Origin: GCA-002779465 sp964596535
GTDB taxonomy: Bacteria; Desulfobacterota; Desulfobacteria; Desulfobacterales; UBA2156
Assembly (NCBI GenBank): GCA_964596535.1
Contig: CAZQUR010000021.1
Location: forward strand, 1-36,486
Length of the DNA: 36,486 nucleotides
Direction of reading: 5' to 3'
Made by a program: the position numbers and the translations under genes. The notes under the pieces are model-generated. The model was given only the letters and a program-made list of their open reading frames with translations. It searched no databases and was not told where the DNA came from. Positions 16,747 to 24,561 of the stretch are shown here, in pieces; positions within the stretch are counted from its first letter, which is position 1, and each line of letters begins with the position of its first letter.

Positions 16747-17763
16747 TCAAATCCATTTGACCAGGTCGAGCCGATATCGAATTTTTAGGGTTTTACCCGG
16801 AAGTATCGTGTTTTTCCCGTGTTGTTCCGGGGTTAACCGGATCGTAAACGGAAGACCACCGGCAAGGATCGTTGCAAAAATATGCCCTGTTTTCCTCTCC
16901 AGGCTGAGGCGGGAAACCGTACCGCTCAATCCGATATCTTCTTTCCGAAAAGATGTGTCGTCTTCACCGAAAGACAGGACGTGGATCACCGCCGCCGCCT
17001 CCGGATGCGGGGGCATCGGCACGATCACCTCCTGCCCATCGGATAACATTTTGCCCCATTTTCCCGATCCCATGTTCTGCCAGGGTCCGAAAACAATGGT
17101 CTCTCGGCCTGTTCCAAAGATTCGGCCGTTAAAAAGATGGAAAATCTCATCACAGATTTCGTTGAGCCATTGCCAGTCATGGCTGGCGATGATGAGGGTG
17201 GTGCCCAATTCCCTTTTCACCCGAAGCGATACCTCCTTAATCAGCTGGGCGCTGCCCGCATCCACGCCGGCGGTGGGCTCGTCCAACAACAGGACTTTCG
17301 GCTTCAATGCCAGCCTGGCGGCCAGGGCGACCCGCTGCGCCTCGCCTCCGGAAAGGGCATACCAGGGGCGCCGCCCGAATGCTTCGCCCGACAGGCCCAC
17401 CAGAGCAAGGGCTTCATCGACGCGTTCGGCTGAATCTTTGGTGTTCCCCTTTAGTTTAAGGCCGAACGACACATTGCGGAATACATTGCGCCGCACAAGA
17501 AACGGCTCCTGGGGCAGCAGGGTAATCTGAAATCGGGCTTCATCGGAAAACGGCTCAACCGGACGACCGTTAAAGTGGATCGAACCTTGCGTCGGTTTTT
17601 CAATCAGGCCCAGCAATTTCAAAATGGTGCTCTTTCCGCTGCCGTTGGGGCCGATGAGCCCGACGATGGACGCCGGTTGCACGGTAAGGTGTTCAATTTC
17701 CAGCACCGTCTTTCCGGCGTATGCATGCTTCAGCGAATTGACCGCAAAGATGGGGGACGCCAC
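16747..17763 (-). CDS. tupC: Tungstate ABC transporter ATP-binding protein
   Basis: A 338-residue ATPase. Walker A is GPNGSGKST, the signature LSGGEAQRVALA and Walker B VLLLDEP, followed by the D-loop TAGVD and the switch His in IIASHDW. The C-terminal 100 residues (about 240-338) form a TOBE-like oxyanion-binding domain, as in other molybdate/tungstate importers, and may give trans-inhibition. GTG start 2 bp after the tupB stop, so tightly coupled. With TupA and TupB it drives tungstate import for tungsto-enzymes such as formate dehydrogenase or aldehyde oxidoreductase. None of those enzymes is in this window. Confidence 0.9.
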   Translation of the reverse strand: MASPIFAVNSLKHAYAGKTVLEIEHLTVQPASIVGLIGPNGSGKSTILKLLGLIEKPTQGSIHFNGRPVEPFSDEARFQITLLPQEPFLVRRNVFRNVSFGLKLKGNTKDSAERVDEALALVGLSGEAFGRRPWYALSGGEAQRVALAARLALKPKVLLLDEPTAGVDAGSAQLIKEVSLRVKRELGTTLIIASHDWQWLNEICDEIFHLFNGRIFGTGRETIVFGPWQNMGSGKWGKMLSDGQEVIVPMPPHPEAAAVIHVLSFGEDDTSFRKEDIGLSGTVSRLSLERKTGHIFATILAGGLPFTIRLTPEQHGKNTILPGKTLKIRYRLDLVKWI

Positions 17764-17765
17764 GG

Positions 17766-18461
17766 TTATTCCCTTCGTCGAAGGAATGAAACGGAAAGAT
17801 TTACCAAAAACGCAATGGCCAGCAGCACAAGACCGAGAGCAACACCCATACCGAACTGTCCCTTATTGGTCTCCAAGGCAATGGCGGTGGTGATGGTCCG
17901 GGTGTGCCACTTGATGTTCCCCCCGACCATCATGGAAATCCCCACTTCCGTCATCACGCGGCCATAGGCGGCGATGGCACCGGCCAGGATGGCGTGTCGC
18001 GCTTCCCACAGGCTGTTTAAAAAAAGCTGTCGTCGATTGGCACCCAAGGAGATTATTGTGATGCGCAGCTTCCGATCCATGCCTTCGACAGCGGTTGCGC
18101 TCAAACCCACTACGATGGGCAGTGCCAGGATCGTCTGGCCGATGGCGATACCCGGCAAGGTGAAAAGCAGCCCCATGTCGCCCAGCGGGCCCCGATGCGT
18201 CAAGAACGCATAAACAAGCAGACCGATGAACACCGTGGGTAACGCCATCAAGGTATCGGTTACCGTTCGAATCGCTTTTTTATACCGGAAATCGAAATAA
18301 CCGAGACAGAATCCGAGGGGTATGCCGATAAGCAGGCTGCAGCCCATGGAATAGCCGGATACCGTTACTGTTGCAAAAACAGCGGAATAGGTTTCGGCGT
18401 TGCCGCTAAGCAACAGCTGAAACGCCTGGAAAAATCCTTCAAGCAAGAAATTCATAACCAT
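17766..18461 (-). CDS. tupB: Tungstate ABC transporter permease
   Basis: A 231-residue inner-membrane protein with about five or six hydrophobic segments and the ABC-permease loop around SLGANRRQLFLNSLWEARHAILAGAIAAYGRVMTE (EAA-type motif, residues about 140-170). The length matches TupB permeases. It forms the translocation path for tungstate. It lies 109 bp behind tupA with an inverted repeat in that gap, and overlaps functionally with tupC. ATG at 18455 is an alternative start. Confidence 0.9.
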   Translation of the reverse strand: MVMNFLLEGFFQAFQLLLSGNAETYSAVFATVTVSGYSMGCSLLIGIPLGFCLGYFDFRYKKAIRTVTDTLMALPTVFIGLLVYAFLTHRGPLGDMGLLFTLPGIAIGQTILALPIVVGLSATAVEGMDRKLRITIISLGANRRQLFLNSLWEARHAILAGAIAAYGRVMTEVGISMMVGGNIKWHTRTITTAIALETNKGQFGMGVALGLVLLAIAFLVNLSVSFLRRRE

Positions 18462-18477
18462 TCAGGAGCAGAAAAAG

Positions 18478-18527
18478 GCGACTGCAGTGATCCCAATGAA
18501 AACCATTTCCTCTTCACATGCAGTCGC
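18478..18527 (-). repeat. Intercistronic hairpin between tupA and tupB
   Basis: Arms GCGACTGCA (18478-18486) and TGCAGTCGC (18519-18527) are perfectly complementary with a 32-nt loop. Located between the tupA stop and tupB start. Such intercistronic hairpins often raise the level of the binding-protein mRNA above the permease mRNA. Inference from position. Confidence 0.6.
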
Positions 18528-18570
18528 GTGTTTGATTCGATTTTTTTCCAACGGTTGGAAACCGCGGTGG

Positions 18571-19401
18571 CTACTTTTTTGCATTCGGTGTAAACAATTG
18601 TTTGTCCAACAGCCTAAATTCCTTTATATACTGCTGCGCCTCGGCCCCGGTGATCCAATGGGTGAACCGCTTGGCCAAATCGTATTTCGCCTTCGGACAA
18701 TGGGCTTTGTTGATGGCGATGACGCTGTACGGGTTCAGGAGCACCTGATCCCCTTCCACCAGGATCTTAAGGGGGGGATTCCCTTTCAGATTGGCTTCGT
18801 ATTTGATGTAGGTTCCCCTGTCCGCCATGGTGTATCCATTGCGTTCCGCGGCGATATGAATGGTGGCCAACATCCCCTGGCCGGTCTGAACGTACCAATC
18901 CTCCTTTTCCGGAACCGGCAAATCGGCTGCCTTCCACAAGGAAAGCTCTTTCTTGTGCGTCCCGGAATTATCCCCCCGGCCGGCGAATACGGCCTTTTTG
19001 GATTGGATGGCCTGAAACGCCTCCTTAATGGATTTGCCCTTGATGCCCGCCGGATCTGTTTCAGGTCCGATAATGACAAAATCATTGTACATAATTTCGC
19101 GTCGATCGACTCCGAAGCCGTTTTGCACGAATTTCATCTCCGCCGCCGGCGCATGTACCATGAGAACGTCCACATCACAGTTCTCGCCGAGTTTGAGGGC
19201 TTTTCCGGTGCCGGTGGCCGTCCATTTCAATTCGATACCGGCCGCCTCCTTGAATTTCGGTATCAGATCATCCAGCAGGCCGGTGTTGTCGGTGCTGGTG
19301 GTTGTCGCCATCATAAGGATTTTTTCTTGCGCCCATCCATTTACCGGGAACAGATAGACAGCGATCACCAGGCAGATTGTCGCAACAAACCATTTTTTCA
19401 T
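18571..19401 (-). CDS. tupA: Tungstate-binding periplasmic protein
   Basis: A 276-residue periplasmic binding protein. It has a signal peptide (basic MKK, hydrophobic core, cleavage near GWAQ) and then the TupA hallmark TTTSTDNTGLLD, whose Thr and Ser residues contact the oxyanion. Further conserved parts are DVLMVHAPAAE, NDFVIIGP, FAGRGDNSGTHKKE and the C-terminal ITGAEAQ. The start was placed at 19401 because AGAGGA lies 7 bp upstream and gives a normal signal peptide; the frame from 19425 adds a basic extension. Probably regulated by tungstate or molybdate, but no ModE or TunR site could be identified in the AT-rich upstream DNA. Confidence 0.93.
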   Translation of the reverse strand: MKKWFVATICLVIAVYLFPVNGWAQEKILMMATTTSTDNTGLLDDLIPKFKEAAGIELKWTATGTGKALKLGENCDVDVLMVHAPAAEMKFVQNGFGVDRREIMYNDFVIIGPETDPAGIKGKSIKEAFQAIQSKKAVFAGRGDNSGTHKKELSLWKAADLPVPEKEDWYVQTGQGMLATIHIAAERNGYTMADRGTYIKYEANLKGNPPLKILVEGDQVLLNPYSVIAINKAHCPKAKYDLAKRFTHWITGAEAQQYIKEFRLLDKQLFTPNAKK

Positions 19402-19799
19402 TTTTTTTCCTCTTCTTTTCTTCAAATACGACTTGATTCCATATCCTATCGTTGCATCCGGTTACAGTGGAGCGCCGGTTTCCTTAGATGTCATTCTTTT
19501 ATATTATAGAACCTTTTTGTCAATAAATTTGTTTTGATTGTAAAAAATAGTCTTTAATTAACTAATAACGACATATACTAACACTTTTTTGATTGTTCAA
19601 AGACAGATCGTTATGACGGAAAGGGTTTCAACCGTTGGATTGGAAGCGTGTCGATTTCCTATAAAGATTTTTGCCCGGAACGCTCCCCGCAAGCCCCGCC
19701 CTTCAGGGCGGGGGCCCACATTTTTAGAGAGATATAAAGAAAAATCAGGAAGTTGTTGTGTAAGGGGATACGATTGAGCGGGAGATCGTCAAAGCGAAT
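19402..19799. other. AT-rich upstream region of tupA and GC-rich hairpin
   Basis: The stretch 19490-19600 is AT-rich and carries the tup promoter region (TATAAT-like sequence on the minus strand near 19500). No consensus riboswitch or ModE site was recognised. At 19694-19713 a perfect 8-bp stem CCCCGCCC/GGGCGGGG with tetraloop TTCA is followed by CCCACATTTTT, which is terminator-like in the plus direction. No convincing gene is present. Confidence 0.5.
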
Positions 19800-19997
19800 T
19801 ATTTAATGGTAACAAACCATTTGTTCACCATTATTGGGAATGTGACTGGTCCTGGTGGCAAACCGTTCCAGGTCATCGAATACGCGGATGGTTCAGCCAT
19901 CTTTGAAATAATAGATCACCGATTCGGCCTCCGGAACATAGGTCATCCGTTCCTGGGAAAACGATGTCCGGATGATATACCGGGCCAGGTTTTTCAT
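19800..19997 (-). pseudogene. C-terminal fragment of an IS91-family-type transposase
   Basis: Reading the minus strand from 19997 in one frame gives MKNLARYIIRTSFSQERMTY, a TGA at 19893-19895, then DDLERFATRTSHIPNNGEQM, and finally a TAA after VCYH. This matches my memory of the C-terminal part of IS91/IS801-type transposases (LARY...SFSQERM...LEWLAAM.SHIPN.GEQMVRYYG). The two in-frame stops and absence of the catalytic N-terminus show that it is a dead fragment. It abuts the stop of the AI-2E permease gene, so the insertion point was at that gene's end. Confidence 0.65.
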
Positions 19998-19999
19998 GT

Positions 20000-21094
20000 T
20001 CAATCATCGGTATTAACCATGGGGCTCTGGACCCGCGGTGCCGGGTTTTTCTGAAGGCTGGGCCAGGCCCTGAGAACGGCCTGAATCAAGGTTGCCAAAG
20101 GGATGGCGAAAAAGACGCCCCAGAAGCCCCAAAGCCCCCCGAACACCAGAATGGCCGCGATCACTGCCACCGGGTGAATATTGACCACTTCGGACAACAG
20201 CAACGGGGCGAGAATGTTGCCGTCCACCGTTTGGATAATGGCATACGCCACCAGCACCCATACAAACTCCGAGCCGAACCCCCATTGGAAATAAGCCACC
20301 ATGGCGATGGGAATTGTAGCCACCGCCGCACCAATATATGGAATTAAAACGGATATTCCCACGATAAATCCGAGCAACATGGAATACTGCAGTTGAAACA
20401 GTGTGAGCACAAGGGAAGCGCATGCCCAGATGATGATGATTTCCCACGATTTACCGCGAACATAGTTGGCAATCTGTACGTTCACCTCCTCCCAGACCCG
20501 CATCGCCAGCCAGCGATCGGTGGGCAAACGAACGCCGAACCAGGACAGGATTTTCTCTTTGTCCTTGAGAAAAAAGAAAACCAAGAAAGGAACAATGAAC
20601 AAATAGACCAAAAGGGTGATCAGGCCCATTACCGATGCCATCGACAGGGACAGAATGTGCTGGGCCAGCCGGGTCCCTTCATTTCGAATCCCGGCGATCA
20701 GCTCCTGCACCTGGTCCTCGGATATCAAACGGGGATATTGCTCGGGCAACTGCAGGAGCAATTGTTGTGCCGCTTCGATCATAGCGGGCAATTGCTGCAC
20801 CAGTTGTGTCACCTGCCGGATGAGCAGCGGCACAAGCCAGAAAATCGCAAAAAGCAAAAAGAGCATGAAAAGGAGAAAAACCCCCACCACCGCCACGATG
20901 CGGGGAACGTTTCTCCGAACAAGGGGTTTGATCATCCCGTCCAAAAGATAGGCGATGATCAGGCTCATGAACAGCGGCACCAGCATCCTTCCGAAAAAAT
21001 AGACGACGCCGAAACCCAAAAGGAGGAGGACAGTCAGGATCACCACCTGGGGATTGTCGAAATGGCTTTTGAGCCATGACCGGATCACATGCAT
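20000..21094 (-). CDS. AI-2E family transporter (PerM-like membrane protein)
   Basis: A 364-residue membrane protein with two hydrophobic segments at the N-terminus (about 17-55) and one at 60-85. A polar helical middle (about 95-150) is followed by five more segments ending near 345. The FFFLKDKEKILSWF stretch and the C-terminal VDGNILAPLLLSEVVNIHPVAVI region are typical of the AI-2E/UPF0118 family. Members export autoinducer-2 or act as sodium-proton antiporters; neither can be chosen from sequence. Its stop codon touches the transposase fragment, so its last few residues (after about ALRAWPSLQ) may have been altered by that event. Confidence 0.88.
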   Translation of the reverse strand: MHVIRSWLKSHFDNPQVVILTVLLLLGFGVVYFFGRMLVPLFMSLIIAYLLDGMIKPLVRRNVPRIVAVVGVFLLFMLFLLFAIFWLVPLLIRQVTQLVQQLPAMIEAAQQLLLQLPEQYPRLISEDQVQELIAGIRNEGTRLAQHILSLSMASVMGLITLLVYLFIVPFLVFFFLKDKEKILSWFGVRLPTDRWLAMRVWEEVNVQIANYVRGKSWEIIIIWACASLVLTLFQLQYSMLLGFIVGISVLIPYIGAAVATIPIAMVAYFQWGFGSEFVWVLVAYAIIQTVDGNILAPLLLSEVVNIHPVAVIAAILVFGGLWGFWGVFFAIPLATLIQAVLRAWPSLQKNPAPRVQSPMVNTDD

Positions 21095-21197
21095 TGCAAT
21101 AGCCGTCCGTTCCTTGAAGTTGGTCGTCTATTAATAAAAAGCGTCAGGCCGGTAAAGCCCGCTTGTCAAATCCATCTTAATACGCACTGGGACGGCA

Positions 21198-21222
21198 TTT
21201 CGAGAAAAAAAGCATTCTCGAA
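21198..21222. repeat. Short inverted repeat between permease and peptidase genes
   Basis: TTCGAGAA and TTCTCGAA form an 8-bp perfect pair around AAAAAGCA or thereabouts, 70 bp downstream of the metallopeptidase stop. It may end the peptidase transcript, but there is no clear T-run on the minus strand. Confidence 0.4.
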
Positions 21223-21287
21223 GGGTAAGCTTCAAGTCCAAGTCGACACGGTTTCTTCTCTTTAACGCGACGACTCCAACAAAAAGC

Positions 21288-21677
21288 TCATCCGTACCCC
21301 AATGCATCCAGCTGATCATCACGCAATCCCAGGAAGTGAGCGAGCTCATGCACCACGGTGATTTCGATTTCCTCTATCAACTCTTCTCGAGTGGCGCAGT
21401 ATTCTTCAAGGGGTTCCTGGAAAAGATAGATGGTATCGGGATAAAGAGGCGGGTCGGTGGCACTCCGCGCGGTCAGCGGCACCCCCCGGTAAAGACCGAA
21501 TAACGTCTCCCCGGGCGGCAGGCCTGCCTCTTCCAGTATATCGGCGCCGGGCCGCGGCTGAACGGCAATCAATATGTTTTCCAGATGCCGCCGGATTTCC
21601 TCTGGAATCCGTGCAATGGCCTCCCGGACAATCCGGTCGAATATCTTGCCACTAAGCCTTGTGTGTTTGGGGGTCAT
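21288..21677 (-). CDS. Minimal zincin metallopeptidase family protein
   Basis: A 129-residue cytoplasmic protein with the zinc-binding motif HELAHFLGL near its C-terminus (about residues 109-117), preceded by EEIEITVV. This is the layout of the small metallopeptidase family (DUF1025 / MMP-like). Residues PDTIYLFQEPLEEYC form the conserved strand-loop ahead of the helix. The start at 21677 has AGGA 6 bp upstream; the 10-residue longer form at 21707 lacks an SD. The third zinc ligand is not obvious (Asp in LRDDQLD is a candidate). Physiological target unknown. It is the last intact core gene before the decayed accessory region. Confidence 0.8.
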   Translation of the reverse strand: MTPKHTRLSGKIFDRIVREAIARIPEEIRRHLENILIAVQPRPGADILEEAGLPPGETLFGLYRGVPLTARSATDPPLYPDTIYLFQEPLEEYCATREELIEEIEITVVHELAHFLGLRDDQLDALGYG

Positions 21678-21984
21678 GATATTCCTGTTCCCCTTCCGCT
21701 GCGACATCTGCGAGGCGCGGCCGCTTGGTCTCTATCGGAATGCGTTGATTTGAACCCCGAATTCGATTATATTATATCCACATGTTCGACGAATGTCACC
21801 ATCCATTGTCCCGTCGATGACGCCTGGCGCTAAAGCGGGTTTTTGGTGGTGCGACATCTGCTCCAGGAGTTGATTTCGGGCCTCTTCCAGTCGTTTGCGG
21901 GCCTGCCGGGCCGCCCTGATGGACTTGCAGTTCTGGGAGAAAATCTACTCCGCACTTTCTCCAAGTAAGCTCAAATATTGGTGG

Positions 21985-22158
21985 TTAAGCACGCCGGCGG
22001 CGGTTAATGTCAGATGATTGTATACCAGCTTGTCGCAGCCATTTCGACAGGGGGGTCTGCGATATGTCAACCTGCCTGGACAGTGCCGTCGCCGATATCG
22101 CCGGGTCGCCTGTCATCTTCTGGATCATTTTTCGCTTGAGCATTTCACTGTATTGCAT
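21985..22158 (-). pseudogene. Truncated IS transposase subunit A (helix-turn-helix part)
   Basis: A 57-residue ORF with an excellent SD (GGAGGTAAC, 5 bp ahead of ATG 22158). It reads MQYSEMLKRKMIQKMTG then AISATALSRQVDISQTPLSKWLRQAG. This is the recognition helix-turn-helix typical of IS3-like OrfA and related transposases. It ends soon after the HTH, where the catalytic or coupling partner should follow. The downstream 230 bp has helical fragments in other frames (KSIRAARQARKRLEEARN) but no catalytic DDE part. Called a remnant. It begins 84 bp past the point where radC is broken, so this element probably caused the radC truncation. Confidence 0.6.
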
Positions 22159-22204
22159 CGGTTACCTCCGCGCCCCCAAAATATCGATTCGAAAATAGCG
22201 TCCA

Positions 22205-22238
22205 TCGAGGATGGCCCCCCCGGGGGCGCCATCCTCGA
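22205..22238. repeat. 11-bp perfect palindromic hairpin at the radC break
   Basis: TCGAGGATGGC (22205-22215) pairs perfectly with GCCATCCTCGA (22228-22238). The loop is itself CCCCC/GGGGG-rich. Sits between the broken radC and the transposase remnant. Could be an IS end structure or a terminator without T-run. Confidence 0.65.
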
Positions 22239-22241
22239 ACT

Positions 22242-22467
22242 TCAGCCTCTGGGGGCGTCGAGGTGACAACTATCCTGACACAGGGGGGAGAGACTGCCAA
22301 AAACCCGTATGAGCTCCTCAGCAAGCGGTTTGACATCCTTGCGTCCGATGGCAAAAGTAAGGAGCAATTCCAGCAACATTTCCTCAGAGTGCGACTCCGC
22401 ATCGCCCGACAAGAAGCGATCTTGTATCCTGTCTTGCTCTTTTCCGTCATGTTGCTGTCCACCATTC
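22242..22467 (-). pseudogene. radC: Truncated radC (JAB-domain DNA repair-like protein, N-terminal part)
   Basis: The minus-strand frame reads GKEQDRIQDRFLSGDAES, then EEMLLELLLTFAIGRKDVKP and LAEELIRVFGSL. This is the helix-hairpin-helix-bearing N-terminus of RadC/UPF0758 proteins (family pattern HRERLRERFL...YELLELLL.FAIPRRDVKPLAK.LL..FGSL). After FGSL the similarity ends and the frame runs to a stop at 22242. The whole JAB metallopeptidase-like domain is missing. The likely start codon (ATGGTGGACAGC) is in a different frame, implying also an indel near the 5' end. Directly behind the HTH gene, with which it formed a mobile-element operon. Confidence 0.7.
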
Positions 22468-22671
22468 CTACTGCTCTTTATCCTTCTGGCGTCTTTTATC
22501 GTCGGCGCCTTCACCACGCACCCACCCATCGACTTCCAACTTGTTGAACTTCCAGAGTCGACCGACTTTGTGCCCGGGCATTTGCCGTTCACTAACCCAC
22601 TTGTAGACCGTGTCCCGTTTTATCCCGAGATGGTCTGCAATCTCATCAACGGATAGCCATCGATCTTCCAT
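22468..22671 (-). CDS. Excisionase-like helix-turn-helix DNA-binding protein
   Basis: A 67-residue MerR/excisionase-type HTH protein: LSVDEIADHLGIKRDTVYKW then RQMPGHKVGRLWKFNKLEVDGWV. This is the standard winged HTH of the HTH_17/Xis family used by mobile islands and plasmids, and also found in toxin-antitoxin and radC-linked units. SD GGAG is 8 bp upstream. The promoter at 22806-22833 fits. The C-terminus is very basic (DDKRRQKDKEQ). The following radC remnant has no intact start, so this may be the only live gene of the unit. Intact, but its island has decayed. Confidence 0.75.
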   Translation of the reverse strand: MEDRWLSVDEIADHLGIKRDTVYKWVSERQMPGHKVGRLWKFNKLEVDGWVRGEGADDKRRQKDKEQ

Positions 22672-23124
22672 CGCTTAATCTCCAGTCACGCCTTGCATCA
22701 AAAGTTGTCTCTCAACGGCCTTTTCCTGTCGGTTCTATGGATAGGCTTTCCACGACGTGGCCCGAGAGGCCTATCGTCCTGACAAACCAGGACAAACAGG
22801 AGTAAAATATATCCGAGAAAGATCGATTGTCAATCGGTTTTTTAGAGTGTCATGCCTGTTAAACCAGATTTAACCCAGTAATTTCCAATCTACCCGCTAG
22901 TCTTATCGGTCCGGGCTAACCGGCCCGCAAGCTGCTGGCCTGCAACATAGAGCCAGGCCAAATGAAAGCCTTTGTTGACTCATGCAGTTACCAAAACACG
23001 GCGGTAGAGGCTCGGATCGCCCGGATGGAAGGTTTGGCAAATAGAGAGCACGAGGTGCCTCTTATGCGTATTGTGTAGCGAAAAATCTTGCGTGAGGCCA
23101 AATTATAACCGCACTTCCAGGCAC
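22672..23124. other. Gene-poor stretch of the accessory region
   Basis: Apart from the promoter of the HTH gene (22806-22833) and a short direct repeat (GACAAACCAG / GACAAACAGG near 22785-22800), no gene can be supported. An ORF at 22962-23078 (38 residues, MKAFVDSCSYQNTAVEARIA...) has no SD and no recognisable domain. It is probably debris. Confidence 0.5.
22806..22833 (-). promoter_or_regulatory. Promoter of the excisionase-like gene
   Basis: On the minus strand TTGACA (22828-22833) and TATATT (22806-22811) with 16-bp spacing. The leader to the start codon is about 130 nt. Confidence 0.5.
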
Positions 23125-23235
23125 GTAACTGTTTTTCTTGTTAAGACAGGAGTACTCGGTCACCAGAGCGTAACTATTTTTCTTGACTTACGCTAAAATA
23201 AAACGTTAATTCTTGCATGGTAACCGTTTTTCTGG
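23125..23235 (+). repeat. Three 16-bp direct repeats upstream of fic
   Basis: GTAACTGTTTTTCTTG (23125-23140), GTAACTATTTTTCTTG (23170-23185) and GTAACCGTTTTTCTGG (23220-23235) are nearly identical and spaced 45 and 50 bp apart. The last five bases of copy 2 overlap a TTGACT (23183-23188) that with TTAATT (23206-23211, 17-bp spacer) could form the fic promoter. Looks like an iterated regulator-binding array. Confidence 0.6.
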
Positions 23236-23243
23236 GGAAAACC

Positions 23244-24033
23244 ATGATTGGAAACGAACAGGATAAATCGATATACCGATCCGCAGGGTATGCGGCGCTT
23301 ATCGAACGGTACGACCGTCGGTGAAACGGTCGCCTGGCAGAAGGAAAGAATCCACTTCGCTTGCCCGAAACCAGAAGACCTGTCAAATTTGATGGACGGC
23401 CTGACAGCCGCCCACGAGCGCATGAACACCGGAGGCGTGTCCGTGGTAATTCACGCAGCCTCCATCGCCTATGGATTTGTCTTTCTGCACCCGTTCGAAG
23501 ACGGCAATGGCCGAATCCACCGCTTTCTGATCCACAATATTCTCGCACGACGGGGTTTCACACCAGAGGGTGTCATGTTTCCCATCTCAGCGTCCATGCT
23601 GAAAAACCCGGCCGATTATGAGGCATCTTTGGAAGCGTTCTCACGGCAGCTCATGCCCTTAGTGGAATACTCGCTCGATAAAGACGGCCATATGACCGTC
23701 AAAAATGACACGGCTATTTGGTACCGCTATATTGATATGACGCCACAGGCAGAGGCGCTTTTTCGGTTTATCGATCAGACCGTCGATACGGAGCTCGCCA
23801 ACGAATTGACCTTCCTGGTCAACTACGACAAGACCAAGAAAGCCATCCAGGAAATCGTGGACATGCCTGACCGTCAAATCGATCTCTTCATCCGTTTTTG
23901 TCTCCAAAACAACGGTCGGCTCTCAGCGCGGAAACGCGCGAGCCACTTCGATTTCCTGACGGATGTGGAAGTTTCCCGTATGGAGCAGGCTGTTCTGGCC
24001 GCTTACGGAAATACAACCTTGAAAGATGCTTGA
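23244..24033 (+). pseudogene. Fic-domain AMPylase with internal deletion and frameshift
   Basis: The N-terminus starts at ATG 23244 (SD GGGGA) and reads MIGNEQDKSIYRSAGYAALIERYDRR then stops at about 23322. The remainder continues in another frame from about 23310: VGETVAWQKERIHFACPKPE then the intact catalytic motif HPFEDGNGRIHR (region around 23490-23525) and the C-terminal HTH-like part ending KKAIQEIVDMPDRQIDLFIR...NNGRLSARKR. Full-length relatives have roughly 200 more residues between IERY and VGETVAWQ, including the region that carries the (S/T)xxxE inhibitory helix. Here those are gone. The Fic core would only be made if translation restarted (TTG 23248 or ATG near 23290 in its own frame). 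The Fic enzyme transfers AMP from ATP to target proteins. Confidence 0.75.
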
Positions 24034-24044
24034 CGAGCAAGCGC

Positions 24045-24263
24045 ATGCGATCTCTGTTGATTGGTGATACCCAAGGCAAACTCGGAATCATCAACGAACT
24101 GGCCCGCATTGTTCGAGCAGACGCAGTCGTTCACACCGGGGATTTCGGATTTTTCGACCAGGGGAGTGTCGAGCGACTTTCGGATCGTGAGCCTAAACTT
24201 CATGTGGCGCATTCCGACCTTTTGCAGACCGAAAACTTGCGTTTCGCCTGTTTTCAGTCTTGA
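24045..24263 (+). pseudogene. Truncated metallophosphoesterase behind fic
   Basis: A 72-residue ORF starting MRSLLIGDTQGKLGIINELA and continuing RADAVVHTGDFGFFDQGS. These are the first two metal-binding blocks of calcineurin-like phosphoesterases (GDxxG... and GDxG), with Gln at the usual His position in the first block. After about residue 50 the text (EPKLHVAHSDLLQTENLRF) no longer fits the family, and it stops at 24261-24263, so the His-rich C-terminal half with the remaining metal ligands is lost. It starts 11 bp after the fic stop, so both belonged to one transcript. Confidence 0.65.
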
Positions 24264-24392
24264 TTTAAGAATTTAAAAAAACTGAGTTTCGATTCTGTTC
24301 AAAAAAATTGGCGGTCCGCATGACTTGCTCCTTTGCGCATTTATCGCTACCTATAGTAGTGGTTTTTGCACATTTTAGCAAGTTTGCCGGAT
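24264..24392. other. Non-coding spacer before the hairpin element
   Basis: AT-rich sequence with no gene-like frame and no promoter with clear spacing. It separates the metallophosphoesterase fragment from the hairpin element. Confidence 0.4.
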
Positions 24393-24546
24393 AATCGCGG
24401 CGCTCACCTGCGGAGCGGACTGCAAGCCGAAGGCTTGGCGGCCGAGCCGTCAGGTGAAGTGCCTTGTTCCGGCGCAAGGCGCCGGGACAAGGTGCGAACG
24501 AAGTGAGCGCCGCGATTCCGCGCGACGCAGTCGCGCGGAACAAGGG
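24393..24546 (-). repeat. Multi-hairpin element resembling an integron attC site
   Basis: Outer 15-bp arms AATCGCGGCGCTCAC (24393-24407) and GTGAGCGCCGCGATT (24503-24517) enclose two inner hairpins. The first is a 52-nt one (24405-24456, CACCTG...CAGGTG with a central AAGCC/GGCTT stem and one unpaired base). The second is a 29-nt one (24463-24491, one mismatch). A third hairpin CCGCGCGAC/GTCGCGCGG follows at 24518-24538. On the minus strand the first reads AACAAGGCACTTCACCTGAC, close to the R''-L'' part of many environmental attC sites, whose translation gives the well-known NKALHLTA peptide; here the frame gives NKALHLTARP. A canonical R' GTTRRRY is not present (ATTATCC instead). Likely a decayed cassette boundary. 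Not proven. Confidence 0.5.
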
Positions 24547-24561
24547 GATCATCCGAAGCGT

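Noticed and set aside
19589..19777. Small plus-strand ORF across the GC-rich hairpin
   Set aside because: It runs through the palindrome, with no SD or family resemblance.
22962..23078. Short plus-strand ORF MKAFVDSCSYQNTAV...
   Set aside because: No SD, no recognisable motif, and inside decayed DNA. Noted in the spacer entry only.
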